The notes under the pieces are model-generated. The model had not been told where the DNA came from, searched no databases, and saw nothing but the letters and a program-made list of their open reading frames with translations. From Setomelanomma holmii (taxonomy: Eukaryota > Ascomycota > Dothideomycetes > Pleosporales > Phaeosphaeriaceae), in assembly GCA_010015745.1 (NCBI GenBank), contig ML978239.1, positions 62,001 through 126,000 of the forward strand: DNA of 64,000 bases, read 5' to 3'. The position numbers were made by a program, and so were the translations under genes. This document shows, piece after piece, positions 34,893 through 47,404 of this stretch; the stretch's first letter is position 1, and every line of letters starts with the position of its first letter.

Positions 34893-36761
34893 GGCGAGCG
34901 ATTTCTGACCTCGGGACTGTGTGGGAGATGGGTATTGGGACCGTTGGTCGTGGTGTTGCTGCTGGTTAGTCTGGTCTTCGAAGGTCGAATGTGTGAGTTC
35001 CGAAATTGTTCGCTTAAGCCGTCACATGAGGCCTAGCGCGCCAGAAGGTCTTGGCATTTGCCTCGTCTCCACGAAGTAACTCGAGCACAGGGTTTGACAG
35101 TAAAATCATCTTTCGCTTTATGTTGCACAGCCGTGATTTCACAGCAAAAGACAAGCCTGAGCAATGTCAGTACATTTCCGATACTGTCCTCGAAGGACAC
35201 GGACCGTGGCGTCAACATTCAGCTATATTATGCCCTTTTGTTCTGCTCATCATCATGCGCTCAAGACACAGCGACGCAATGATTGAAAAGTTACTCCTTC
35301 GACCTCGTTTGATGCGGCCCAATGATACAGCCGGCGATGCATCGAACTCGCTGTTGCAATGAGAGTGTTCGTTGTCCAGCACCCACGATAGCGTCAGTCG
35401 TTAGCCAGAAGCACAATAGCTTTTGCTTGTCTGCACTCTCCCTGGGCGCCATCAAAGCCACTGCTATGCACGAGAGACATCTCCTCTCCCCGGAATTGGA
35501 AAGTATCGTTCAGCTGCATATGTATAGAATGACGCCGCGCGCCTGTAATCATGGCAAAGTACACGATGCATGTCTTATCTGCACCACCACTCCCGGGATG
35601 GATCTACCATCTCCGGAAAAACTCACGGCGGTAAGCCTTCGCTAACCGACTCAATGCAGTCGCCATTAACTTGCTGTTGTACTTGGTCCAAGATGATCGA
35701 GTATCCTCACAGCCTTGGCCACAATACTCATGTCCTACAACTTCAGATGTCCACGGGATTGGATGTTTGTGGGAGTATTCAGAACACTTCTGGCCAAGCA
35801 TCCGCGCCGATCCCTGTTGACGGACAGCCAGGTCTGCCCACGGCAAAAGTCCCACACCACGGTCGTGTCGAGCGCAACGGCCGGAACTTAATAAGCGAGC
35901 AGCCATGGTGGGCGGGCGACGATTAGAAGTCATCCCAAGACGTGCGTCGACGTCAGGCAGCTAGGGCCTCAACAATGTTTCGTTGACGCGACCGATGTTG
36001 GGGGAGCCGGAGGATTTGGCAGGATTCAAATAGTAGCAATTCGCCCTGAGACGTGCCGATGCTTGCGTCTATCTATTTCGCCATGAATAACTGTTTGCAC
36101 TCACAACTCCCGGAGTCGGGGCACAGGGACAATTCTAGGGCGGGGCAGCCGGGCGGGTGCGTGGGATAAGCTTCTCGGGCGCTGTTACGGCGATGAAACG
36201 AGCGTGCAGGTCATGGGAACAGCAACTATAGCCTCGTACAGCTCCAGATAACTCCAGAAAGGGTCACGATGCGCCTGTGAAGCTGTTGCAGCTCAAGAGC
36301 GCGTCCATGGTGGGGTCGTCCGCGACTCTCGGCGTTAGTAAAGTAGCCTCCGGCGGGCATCGTGTGCTTTGACTGGTGCCGGAGATGTGCTTTGCAAGAC
36401 GTATCGCCGCTTAGTGATGCTTGATGACCTGGTTGTTTACTGAGGGCTGTTTTTAAGAGCGTCGAGGCCGCGCTGCAGTCTGCCGCGAACTTTTCCCTCC
36501 AATTGTTGTTCACCGCTGCAGTTGCTCTCCAGCGGCGACGAACATACGTCAAGACCACCGCTAGACCTAGACGCAGGGCCACAGCAACCCCACCACCGAA
36601 GCTTTTCGTTCAAACAACACGGCCCCTCCGCTACTTTCGCCCTCCCTCTGACGTCTTTTGCATTTCACAAATCCCATCGTTTCCGATAAGCTCCAATTGA
36701 CCTCAAAGTCTTGCAACCGGATTTCTGCGTAGCGATCGCGACCGGCTCCACATCCATTATC
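34893..36761. promoter_or_regulatory. Divergent region, eL33 / glucose-6-phosphate dehydrogenase
   Basis: 1.87 kb between outward-reading starts; both promoters must be here. The last 250 bases before the dehydrogenase ATG are C-rich (CACCACCGAAGC, CCCCTCCGC), as in many fungal leaders. No coding region was recognised among the short frames. Confidence 0.45.
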
Positions 36762-38830
36762 ATGGCGGACACTGTTATCCAACCTCAACATGAGGAGGTC
36801 ACTGCCGGGTAGGTAGCACTTTTTCGCTTCCGATTAGAGCTCCGCACCTTCTGGTCTTGTCTTTGAAGCTGTGTTCTCACTCCCTGGTTACTTGCATTCG
36901 GAGAAATCCGCGGTTGCTCCAGAGGGGCAGTCGAGGGAGTAGCGGGCGCAATGCCGTTGCAGCAGAGCAACAATGGCTGATACTCTTGTCATTACAGCAA
37001 CAAGGAGCTCAAGGACAACACCATTATAGTGGTCCTTGGTGCATCTGGTGATTTGGCGAAGAAAAAGACTGTAAGCTCTAACGATTGGGACTATCGATGA
37101 AAGACTAACATAGAACCAGTTCCCGGCACTCTTCGGCCTTGTATGTCCTAATGCCACGTTGAGACGTCCTTCCATTGACATCCTGATAGCACCGCAACAA
37201 CTTCCTCCCAAAGAACATTCGCATTGTCGGATATGCGCGGACGAAGATGGACCATGAGGAGTATCTCAAGCGCGTCAAGTCTTATATCAAGACACCCACA
37301 AAGGAGCTTGAGAAGCAACTGGAGGAATTTTGCGGCTACTGCACATACGTCTCTGGCCAGTACGACAAGGATGAGTCCTTCGTTGAGCTCGAGAAGCACC
37401 TCGGGGAGCTCGAGGAGGGTCGCGAGGAGACCAACAGAATATTCTACATGGCTCTCCCTCCCAGCGTCTTCATCACAGTCTCGCAACATCTGAAGCGCAA
37501 CTGCTACCCCAAGAAGGGCATTTCTCGAGTCATTGTAGGTCACACAGCTGCAAATCCGCGTAAGTATGCAACTAACCGCTGCGCAACAGGTCGAGAAGCC
37601 GTTTGGTAAAGATCTTCCCAGCTCTCGCGAGCTTCAGCGCGCTCTTGCGCCCGATTGGACCGAGGACGAGCTTTACCGTATTGATCACTATCTTGGCAAG
37701 GAGATGGTGAAGAACATCCTGATCCTCCGATTCGGTAACGAGTTCTTTGGTGCAACATGGAACAGGAACCACATCGACAACGTGCAGGTATGGAGTGCCT
37801 CAGACATAGGAAGGACTTGTATTAACAGGAACAGATCACATTCAAGGAGCCTTTTGGCACCGAAGGGCGAGGCGGTTACTTTGACGAGTTCGGCATCATC
37901 CGTGATGTTATGCAGAACCGTGAGTTGAGGTCCAAACTTGGGAGATACGGCACTGACAAAAAAAGATCTGTTGCAGGTCCTCACACTTCTCGCCATGGAG
38001 CGACCAATCTCATTCTCCGCCGAGGATATCCGCGACGAGAAAGTCCGCGTCCTCCGTGGTATGGCTGCCATCGAGCCCAAGAACGTCATCATCGGACAGT
38101 ATGGAAAGTCACTTGACGGCTCGAAGCCTGGGTACAAGGAGGATGACACAGTCCCCAAAGACTCAAGATGCCCTACCTTCGCTTCAATGGTCGCATATAT
38201 CAAGAACGAGCGGTGGGATGGCGTGCCATTCATCCTAAAGGCAGGCAAGGCCCTTAACGAGCAGAAGACGGAGGTGCGCATCCAGTTCAAGGATGTCACT
38301 TCTGGTATCTTCAAGGATATTCCTCGAAATGAGCTGGTCATCCGAGTGCAGCCCAACGAGAGCGTCTACATCAAGATGAACTCGAAGCTGCCAGGTCTCA
38401 GCATGCAGACGGTCGTCACAGAGCTGGACCTTACCTATAGGCGGCGCTTCTCCGACTTGAAGATTCCCGAGGCGTACGAATCGCTGATTCTCGATGCGCT
38501 GAAGGGCGATCACTCCAACTTCGTTCGAGACGACGAGCTTGACGCCAGCTGGAGGATCTTCACACCTCTATTGCACTACCTTGACGATAACAAGGAGATC
38601 ATTCCTATGGAGTACCCCTATGGTAGGATCCATATACAATGTTTTTCAATGACTTCAGCTGACTTGGTTCCTAGGCTCCCGTGGCCCTGCCGTGTTGGAT
38701 GACTTTACTTCATCTTATGGATACAAGTTCAGCGACGCAGCAGGTAGGACCTTCACTGAGTGAAACCCTTCGATAGTGATATTAATATTGCTCAGGCTAC
38801 CAATGGCCCATGAACGAACAGAAGTTGTGA
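36762..38830 (+). CDS. gsdA: Glucose-6-phosphate 1-dehydrogenase
   Basis: First enzyme of the oxidative pentose phosphate pathway; makes NADPH and 6-phosphogluconolactone in the cytosol. The model is 509 residues in nine exons: 36762-36808, 36998-37070, 37120-37140, 37190-37534, 37590-37787, 37835-37919, 37966-38622, 38675-38743 and 38796-38830. The NADP motif GASGDLAKKK is split from FPALFGL, which is a 21-nt exon by itself. EKPFGKD and the active site RIDHYLGKEMVKN (with catalytic His) are intact. The C-terminus ends YQWPMNEQKL. The first intron is 189 bp; the rest are 46-55 bp. All nine exons sum to an exact codon number with every junction inside conserved sequence. Confidence 0.97.
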
Positions 38831-39526
38831 TGACAACCTTTAGTCAAAAGTTGGCCGCATTGGAGTATCTCATCAGGGTCAGGAGTAACTCCTCTGGTTT
38901 ATGAACTTTCAGCGGCTGTATGAATGCGAAGGGGCAGACAAGAGCCACAGAATTATAGATAATCAATGAACTCGCAGTACGATCGCGAATTTCGCACTGC
39001 CCACACAAAATGTCCAGCGACGCGGCAAATGGACATGATTCGGCCTATGTCGGGAATCGAGTCGCGCGGCTGACCGTGTAGGACCCCGAATGTCGGAGGA
39101 AAACAGCACATGCCAGGCAGGAACATTTGGTGGGATGGAGCGGCTAGCGCGATTGCATCATTAGGCGCGTCGAGAAATTTTGAGAAGAACTCGGATTCCG
39201 ATGGAGTCATATGTCAGTGTCAACCTGGCATGGCGAGAGACAAATTACCTTAGCTTATATATCGGCATTGCGTGGGGACAGCTTGACTGGTTCCTGGTGT
39301 CGCTGTTTACTGTCGCCGCCGTCATCCTTTCATTGATGCAGCACCTACCACTCGAATAGAAACTCGCCGACTAGATCCTTCTCACAGCAAAACAAGATTA
39401 GACTGAAACTAGACCAGACTTCTTGTAACACTCTGTACCTTCATATCCCATATACCTCCCGGATCGCACATCCAAATAGAGTTGTCACACCCTCGTCCAA
39501 GCGCCATCCGCAAACCTCCGTGCACC
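38831..39526. promoter_or_regulatory. Intergenic, promoter of phosphoglycerate dehydrogenase
   Basis: About 0.7 kb between two plus-strand genes. Contains a TATA-like element (listed separately); the left part should be the G6PD 3' UTR. Confidence 0.5.
39255..39262 (+). promoter_or_regulatory. TATA-like element (TTATATAT)
   Basis: AT-only octamer in otherwise mixed sequence, about 265 bases upstream of the phosphoglycerate dehydrogenase ATG. A core promoter role is inferred from position only. Confidence 0.35.
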
Positions 39527-41087
39527 ATGACTCCACCACAAGACATCGCTGGCAGCGTGAACAATCTCGCGCGCAGCGTATCCAACAGCCTCAACCTCAG
39601 CACAAGCCCGAACCTCTCCTTCCATAGCCCACCCTCGAGCTTCCGGCAACCACCCTCAGGAGGCTTCCGAGATGGTCGCCACGGCAGCATTCATGCGCTT
39701 TCGAATGCCTCGCAGGCCGCTAAACAGCTGAAACCCTTCGATACCAAAGACATCAAGGTGCTATTACTTGAGAACGTCAACGAGGCTGGTGTCAACATCT
39801 TGAAGGGGCAGGGCTACCAGGTCGAGACTGTGAAAGGCAGCTTGCCAGAGGACCAGTTGATTGAGAAGATTCGCGATGTTCAGGTCATTGGCATCCGTTC
39901 CAAGACGAAGCTCACGAAGCGGGTACTAGATGAAGCGAAGAATTTGATCGTCATCGGCTGTTTCTGCATTGGCACGAACCAGGTCGACCTTCAGACCGCC
40001 GCGCAAAAGGGTATTGCAGTCTTCAATTCCCCCTTCAGCAACTCACGCTCCGTCGCCGAACTCGTCATCTCAGAGATCATTGCGCTCGCCCGCCAGCTCG
40101 CCGACCGCTCGATGGAGCTTCACAACGGCACATGGAACAAGGTCAGCAAGGGCTGCTGGGAGATTCGTGGCAAGACGCTGGGCATAGTCGGCTACGGACA
40201 CATTGGCAGCCAACTGAGTGTTCTGGCTGAGTCAATGGGTATGGATGTCATCTACTACGATGTCCTGACTATGATGGGTCTGGGAACCGCGCGACAGGTT
40301 GCCTCACTGGACGACTTGCTGGAACAGGCCGACTTTGTGTCATTGCACGTGCCAGCGACTCAAGATACCAAGAACCTCATCGGTGCTAGCCAGTTTGCGA
40401 AGATGAAGGACGGCAGCTACCTGATCAACAACGCCCGAGGTACTGTTGTCGACATTCCCGCGCTCATTGAAGCCTCCCGCTCTGGAAAGATTGCTGGTGC
40501 CGCGATTGACGTCTTCCCCGACGAGCCGGCTGGTAACGGAGATTACTTCACAAATGACTTAAATTCGTGGACGAAGGGCCTGGTGGGACTGAAGAACATC
40601 ATCCTTACTCCTCATATCGGTGGCAGCACTGAGGAGGCTCAGAGTGCGATTGGTATTGAGGTCAGCACAGCGTTGGTCCGCTATGTCAACGAGGGCGCGA
40701 CCCTCGGTGCAGTCAACATGCCAGAGGTCAATCTGAGAGGCTTGACACTGGAGGAGCCAAATAGCCTGCGTGTCATCTACATCCACAAGAACGTACCGGG
40801 TGTGCTGCGGCAAGGCAAGTCGTGACCATCAGACACAGTTTGAAAGTGAGGCTAACACACGAACAGTGAACAGCATCTTGCTCCACCACAACATCGACAA
40901 GCAAATGTCGGATTCAAGAGGCGAAGTCGCCTACCTCATGGCCGACATTAGCGATGTCAAGGAGAGCGAGATTCGGGATCTTTTCCAGAGCCTCGAGGAG
41001 TTGTCTTGTAAGTCTTCATGTAAGCTCGCCTTGAGATGAAAGCAGCTAATTCTTGCAGCGTGCATCCGAACCAGGGTTCTCTACTAG
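39527..41087 (+). CDS. serA: D-3-phosphoglycerate dehydrogenase
   Basis: NAD-dependent first step of serine synthesis from 3-phosphoglycerate. The model is 485 residues with exons 39527-40814, 40867-41007 and 41059-41087. Residues 1-70 are a Ser/Asn/Pro-rich extension; the catalytic core begins near DIKVLLLENVN. The Rossmann motif is GYGHIGSQLSVLAESMGM; NNARGTVVD and TPHIGGSTEEAQ carry the active-site Arg and His. The C-terminal ACT domain (ILLHHNIDKQMSDSRGEVAY) suggests feedback control by serine. The first intron begins GCAAGT rather than GT: only a GC donor keeps RQ|VNSIL in frame. The protein ends SSCIRTRVLY. Confidence 0.96.
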
Positions 41088-41934
41088 ACACGTGCTGGAC
41101 AGCACACAGGTGATGGATGTCAGGGTTCAGCGAGTGCCGAGACGTCGGCGCATTCCTCAACTTCGTTGTCAAATGGAAAAGCAAAGCAAAAGCATTCAAC
41201 ATGGCGTTCGATAAGATCATTGATCATGGAAAACAGCATTGGGACGCATAGTCGGTAATTATGAATAGTCAAATGGTAGATGTCATGTCGGCGTTTCAGC
41301 ACACCTGCCAGAAGAGAAAACAGCGGGCGATCCCTGGGCACGAAACGTTGGCGAGGCCTTTTGGCTGCAGGTGCTCGGGAAAGTGCCGTTGCTTTGAGAT
41401 GACTTGCACTGTGGCCCACTTGTCCTGTGAAGCGAGTAAGAATGCACGCTGCGTGTTTGAGAAAGTGAAGTTCTGGAGACAACGATGGTGCCACAGCAGA
41501 TCGGTGGGAAACTGCAGGACAGCAACAGCGGGTTCGCAGACGGGCCTCTTGACTGCAGCTGTGGTGAGACGCTTTTATGCGCGGCTCCAAGGTGTTCTGC
41601 GAGGTGAGCGACGTGGTTGGCCGCCCCCTGCGCCTGGCTCGTGCTGGCAAGCGAGTGGGCTGTTGGCGGTGAGCACTTGCTAGCGCGCCCGCCGAAAGTC
41701 GATGTCCCAGATGTTCGACACCGCCTGAGCATGCCGACGCCTCAACACGCACACAATCCCCTCTGAAGCTATGCGTCTCTCGCTGTGATTGCAGCGAACT
41801 TGCACGCTGAAACCCTTCTCCACGCGGCCGCACGACTAGCGAGCTGGAGTCTCTGCAGCGTTGATTGAGGGACGCTTGGACCCTGATATTCGCTCCCACC
41901 AGCCCACGAGAGGGAGTGGGACACGACCGCCAGC
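41088..41934. promoter_or_regulatory. Intergenic, promoter of class V myosin
   Basis: 847 bases upstream of the myosin ATG. Long antisense frames here and over the first myosin exons have no domain content. Confidence 0.45.
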
Positions 41935-44900
41935 ATGGCACACATCTACGAGAACGGCACCCGGGCATGGCAGCCAGACCCGACAGACGGCTGGGTGGCC
42001 TCCGAGGTCGTCGACAAGAAAATTGAGGGCGACAAGGTGAAGCTGGTCTTCCAGCTCGAGAACGGCGAGGTACGCAGCGAGCCCCACGAGTCCCAGCAGG
42101 AGAAGAGCAGTGAGATGCTGGCTGCGGAAGGTGGAGGCTGACCAGCTTTCCAGAACAAAACGGTCGAGACGACTCTGTCCGCCATTCAGACCGGCAATGA
42201 CCCGAACCTGCCCCCGCTGATGAACCCGGCCATGCTCGAGGCCAGCGACGACTTGACCAATCTGTCCCATCTGAACGAGCCGGCTGGTATGCACTCCAGA
42301 GCCCACAGAGAGAAGAGAAGCAGGCGTACTGACAGCGTGCAGTGCTCCAGGCCATCAAGCTGCGATATCTGCAGAAGGAGATCTACACGTACTCGGGCAT
42401 CGTCCTGATTGCAACCAATCCCTTTGCTCGCGTAGACTCGCTCTACGTGCCGGGAATGGTGCAAGTGTACGCTGGCAAGCAAAGATCCTATGGCGCTCCT
42501 CATTTGTTCGCCATTGCTGAAGAAGCCTTTGCGTAAGTCCCTCTCACTGCACCTCGCTTCATATTCACGATTCACATCCCGCCCTGAAATTCTGGTACGA
42601 CATGCTGACTTCTCTAGCGACATGTTGCGAGACCAGAAGAACCAGACCATTGTCGTCTCTGGTGAGTCTGGAGCCGGAAAGACCGTGAGCGCCAAATACA
42701 TTATGCGATACTTCGCAACACGCGAGTCCCCGGACAACCCAGGCAAGCGGAGAGGCAAGGCCGACTCGATGAGCGAGACCGAGGAGCAGATCTTGGCCAC
42801 CAACCCCATTATGGAAGCTTTCGGCAACGCTAAAACCACGAGGAACGACAACTCCTCTCGTTTTGGTAAATACATTGAGATTCTGTTCAACAAACAGACC
42901 GACATCATTGGTGCGAAGATCAGGACATATCTGCTGGAACGGTCAAGACTGGTGTTTCAGCCGCTTAAGGAGCGCAACTACCACGTCTTCTACCAGCTCA
43001 TTGCGGGTGCCACAGACGCCGAAAAGCAGGAGCTCTCCTTGAAGCCAGTCGAAGAGTTCAGCTACCTCAATCAGGGAAGCGCTCCTGTCATCGATGGCGT
43101 AGACGACAAGGCAGAGTTCAACGCGACACGAGACTCCCTGACAAAGGTCGGTGTGCCGGCAGAAACACAGGCAGGCATCTGGCGCCTTCTTGCTGCCCTG
43201 CTGCACATTGGAGATGTCAAGATCACGGCCACACGCACAGATTCGAATCTGTCGCCAGAAGAGCCTGCATTGGTCAAGGCCTGTAATCTGCTCGGTATCG
43301 ATGCAAACAACTTCGCCAAGTGGACCGTCAAGAAACAGCTCATCACTCGTGGCGAAAAAATTGTTTCGAACCTGACACAGCAGCAAGCCATTGTTGTGCG
43401 AGATTCTGTTGCGAAATTCATCTACTCGAGTTTGTTCGACTGGCTAGTCGAGCGAACCAATGAGAGCCTGGCGACCGAGCAGGTCCTTGCGCACGCCCAT
43501 ACGTTCATCGGAGTTTTAGACATTTACGGTTTCGAGCACTTCGCGAAGAACTCCTTCGAGCAGTTCTGTATCAACTATGCCAACGAGAAGCTACAACAAG
43601 AGTTTAATGCGCACGTCTTCAAGCTCGAGCAAGAAGAGTACGTGCGGGAGCAGATCGACTGGCAGTTCATTGACTTCGCGGATAATCAGCCATGTATTGA
43701 CCTCATTGAGGGCAAGCTTGGTGTGCTATCCCTGCTTGACGAAGAGTCTCGTCTGCCTATGGGTTCCGATGAGCAATTCGTCACCAAGCTTCACCACAAC
43801 TTCTCTGGCGACAAGCACAAGTTTTACAAAAAGCCCCGATTCGGCAAGTCCGCCTTCACCGTCTGCCATTATGCCGTCGATGTCACATATGAGTCGGACG
43901 GATTCATAGAAAAGAATAGGGATACCGTCCCCGACGAGCACATGGAGGTTCTCAAGGCCTCTAACAACAAATTCCTAGCTGAGGTACTAGAAGTCGCCGC
44001 ACAAATTCGGGAGAAGGAGACAGCGACCACTCAGTCCGCCAAGCCTGGAGCTGCAATGTCTGCCGGCCGTAGAATAGCCGTCAACAGGAAGCCGACCCTT
44101 GGTGGTATTTTCAAGGCATCACTAATCGAATTGATGCACACAATCAACTCTACGGATGTTCACTACATTCGTTGTATCAAGCCCAACGAAGCCAAGGCTG
44201 CCTGGCAGTTTGATGGACCCATGGTCCTGAGTCAACTGCGAGCTTGCGGTGTTCTCGAAACCGTCCGAATCAGTTGCGCTGGATACCCAACAAGATGGAC
44301 ATATGAGGAATTTGCTCTTCGATACTACATGTTGGTAAGGTCGAACGAATGGACACCCGAGATTCGAGATATGGCCACTGCAATTCTGAGGAAGGCGCTT
44401 GGTGCTGGCAAGAACGACGGCACAGACAAGTACCAGATGGGTCTGACAAAGATCTTCTTCCGCGCCGGTATGCTTGCTTTCCTCGAGAATTTGAGGACAG
44501 CAAGGCTCAACGACGCTGCCATCATGATCCAAAAGAACCTACGTGCTAAGTACTACCGCCGCATCTACCTGGAAATGCGCGAGGCTATCGTTGCTGTACA
44601 GTCGTTGGCTAGGGGCTTCATTACAAGAGAACGCGCCGAAGAGGCCAGGCAGGTCCGCGCTGCGACAACCATTCAACGGTACTGGCGAGGCAGCCGGGTT
44701 CGCAAGGAGTACCACATTATCCGCAAATCCATCATTGCTGTACAGGCCCAAGCGAAGGGTCGCTTGCTCAGGAAGGCCCTTATGGATCGACAGTGGCTGC
44801 GGGCTGCTCTTATTTGCCAACGAAGCTGGCGGTCACAACGCCTTCTCCGGGATTGGAGAAACAAGAGGAAGGGTGCAGTCATCATCCAGAAGTTGTGGAG

Positions 44901-46971
44901 AGGAAAGCAAGCGCGCAAGCAGTACAAGGTTCTGCGCGCCGAGTCTCGCGATCTCAAGAACATTTCCTACAAGTTGGAAAACAAGGTTGTCGAGCTCACC
45001 CAGACTCTTGGTTCGATGAAGGAGCAGAACAAGTCCCTCAAGTCACAGGTCGAGAACTACGAAAACCAGATTAAGTCGTACAAGGAGCGAAGTCGCACGC
45101 TCGAGAACAGGCAGAAAGAGCTACAGGCCGAAGCCAACCAAGCTGGTATCACCGCTGCCAAGCTAAGCCAGATGGAAGACGAATACAAGAAGCTTCAGAC
45201 AAGCTACGACGAGAGCACTGCCAAGATGCGACACCTTCAGGAGGAAGAGAAGGAGCTTCGCGCCTCTCTCAAGAGGACCACAGAGGACTTGGAGCAGTCG
45301 AAGCGAAGGAGCAATGTCACCGAAAGCGAGAAGCTGTCGCTTCGCCAACAGCTCGCCGACTTGCAAGAGCAAGTCGAACTTATGAAACGCGCTGGTCCTC
45401 TCAATGGCGAGATGGCCAATGGCCACGCCCTTACCTCCGCAAGCAGCTTGATTAATCTTGTATCCTCCAAGAAGCCCAAGCGACGAAGCGCAGGCCCAGA
45501 TACACGCGAGATTGATCGTTTCAGCCTCGTCGGCAACTACAACCCACGGCCTGTGTCAATGGCACCTGGCTCTTCCGCACACAGACAGAATCTGTCTGGC
45601 TCGACATTCGCTCACTTCGATAATGTCGAGGCAGAGCTCGAGAGCATTCTTGCTGATGAGGACATGCTCAACGACGAGGTGACTCTTGGTCTCATCAAGA
45701 ATCTGAAGATCCCCTCACCGACCTCGACACCACCACCGACCGACAAGGAGGTCCTCTTCCCAGCGTACCTCATCAACCTCGTCACCTCCGAGATGTGGAA
45801 TAATGGCTTTGTCAAGGAGTCCGAGCGCTTCTTGGCCAACGTCATGCAGTCCATCCAGCAGGAAGTCATGCAACATGATAGTGACGATGCTATCAATCCT
45901 GGCGCCTTCTGGCTCAGCAATGTCCACGAAATGCTGTCCTTCGTCTTCCTTGCTGAGGACTGGTATGAGCAGCAGAAGACTGACAACTACGAGTATGACC
46001 GCTTGCTCGAGATTGTCAAGCATGACTTGGAAAGTCTGGAGTTCAACATTTACCACACCTGGATGAAGGTGCTTAAGAAGAAGCTGCAGAAGATGATCAT
46101 TCCTGCTATCATCGAGTCGCAGTCACTTCCAGGATTCGTTACCAACGAGTCCAACCGCTTCCTCGGAAAACTGCTTCAGGGAAGCAACACTCCTGCCTAC
46201 AGCATGGATAACCTCCTCAGCTTGTTGAACAGTGTGTACAAGGCCATGAAGGCCTACTATCTGGAAGACTCGATCATCACACAATGCGTCACGGAGCTGC
46301 TTCGTCTCGTTGGTGTCACAGCATTTAACGACCTTTTGATGAGGAGAAACTTCCTCTCTTGGAAGCGTGGCCTCCAGATCAATTACAACATCACCAGGAT
46401 AGAAGAATGGTGCAAGTCACACGACATGCCTGAAGGCACTCTTCAGCTCGAGCACCTCATGCAGGCCACAAAGTTGCTACAGCTCAAGAAGGCGACTCTC
46501 AACGATATCGAGATTATCCAGGATATCTGCTGGATGCTGAGCCCGAACCAGATCCAGAAGTTGTTGAATCAGTACCTGGTTGCGGATTACGAGCAGCCCA
46601 TCAATGGCGAGATCATGAAGGCTGTTGCGTCGAGAGTTACAGAGAAGAGCGACGTGTTGTTGTTGACCGCAGTGGATATGGAGGACTCCGGCCCGTACGA
46701 GATTGCGGAGCCAAGAGTCATTACTGCATTGGAGACATATACGCCATCATGTAAGTCCTTATTCCGACCATGTTTTCGACTGAAGAACGTTGCTAATATA
46801 CTCGCAGGGCTACAAACCCCACGCCTCAAGCGCCTCGCAGAAATCGTCTCGCAGCAAGCTATTGCGCAGCAGGAAAAAATGGAGTTCGACGACATGCCCA
46901 ACGGTGATGGCGGCGAGGTCAATGGCAACGGCATCAACCATGACACAATCCAGGAGGAGATTGCTGCATAG
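41935..46971 (+). CDS. Class V myosin heavy chain
   Basis: Actin motor for vesicle and organelle transport in hyphal growth (Myo2/MyoE type). The model is 1584 residues with exons 41935-42069, 42154-42286, 42343-42532, 42618-46750 and 46808-46971. Residues 1-60 form the SH3-like lobe; the motor spans about 70-780, with P-loop GESGAGKT near 170, switch I NDNSSRFGK and switch II DIYGFE. Six IQ motifs follow (about 785-925; first AIMIQKNLRAKYYRR), then a coiled coil to about 1080 and a cargo-binding DIL domain (about 1265-1500). Exon 4 is 4.1 kb without interruption. The tail ends in a Gly/Asn-rich stretch. Donors and acceptors are canonical and the total is an exact codon number. Confidence 0.97.
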
Positions 46972-47166
46972 TGTGCACTGTCGGTGAATTGATACACGGC
47001 GCTGTATGCATAGATTTGCGTTGGTAGTGAGGCATATGCATGTTGAGATCGTGCGTGCGTATTGAGCTTGGGATTGGGTAGATTAATGTGTGTGATGGAT
47101 AGGCAATGTGACAATGTGGAATGTGGCATGGGATATGATCATCGTTACGAAATGGAAAATTAGATA

Positions 47167-47216
47167 ACGTGTTTTACAAGCGAGTCGGCCATACAAGCTA
47201 GTCGGCCACCCCACCA
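47167..47216 (+). repeat. Left terminal inverted repeat
   Basis: About 50 bases, starting ACGTGTTTTAC and ending in GGCCACCCCACCA. It contains two copies of an ACAAGC(G/T)AGTCGG subterminal unit, against three in the right end. Confidence 0.85.
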
Positions 47217-47404
47217 ACTTCCTACACCTCTACAGGCGTACATCTCAACCACGTTAAGAGATAATATAGAGATATTGATACAATAGATTTAGCAATATCT
47301 AAAGTATCTTTTTTGCACATATGCGAGTTATACCCAGTCTCTCTGCACCTCTTGCAGCGCGCTAGAGCCTGGCGACTGAGGCCTGATCGCTCTCCACCTT
47401 GACG

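Noticed and set aside
41120..42358. 412-codon minus-strand frame upstream of and across the first myosin exons
   Set aside because: Covers real exons of the myosin gene on the other strand and is Arg/Ser/Cys-rich without any domain.
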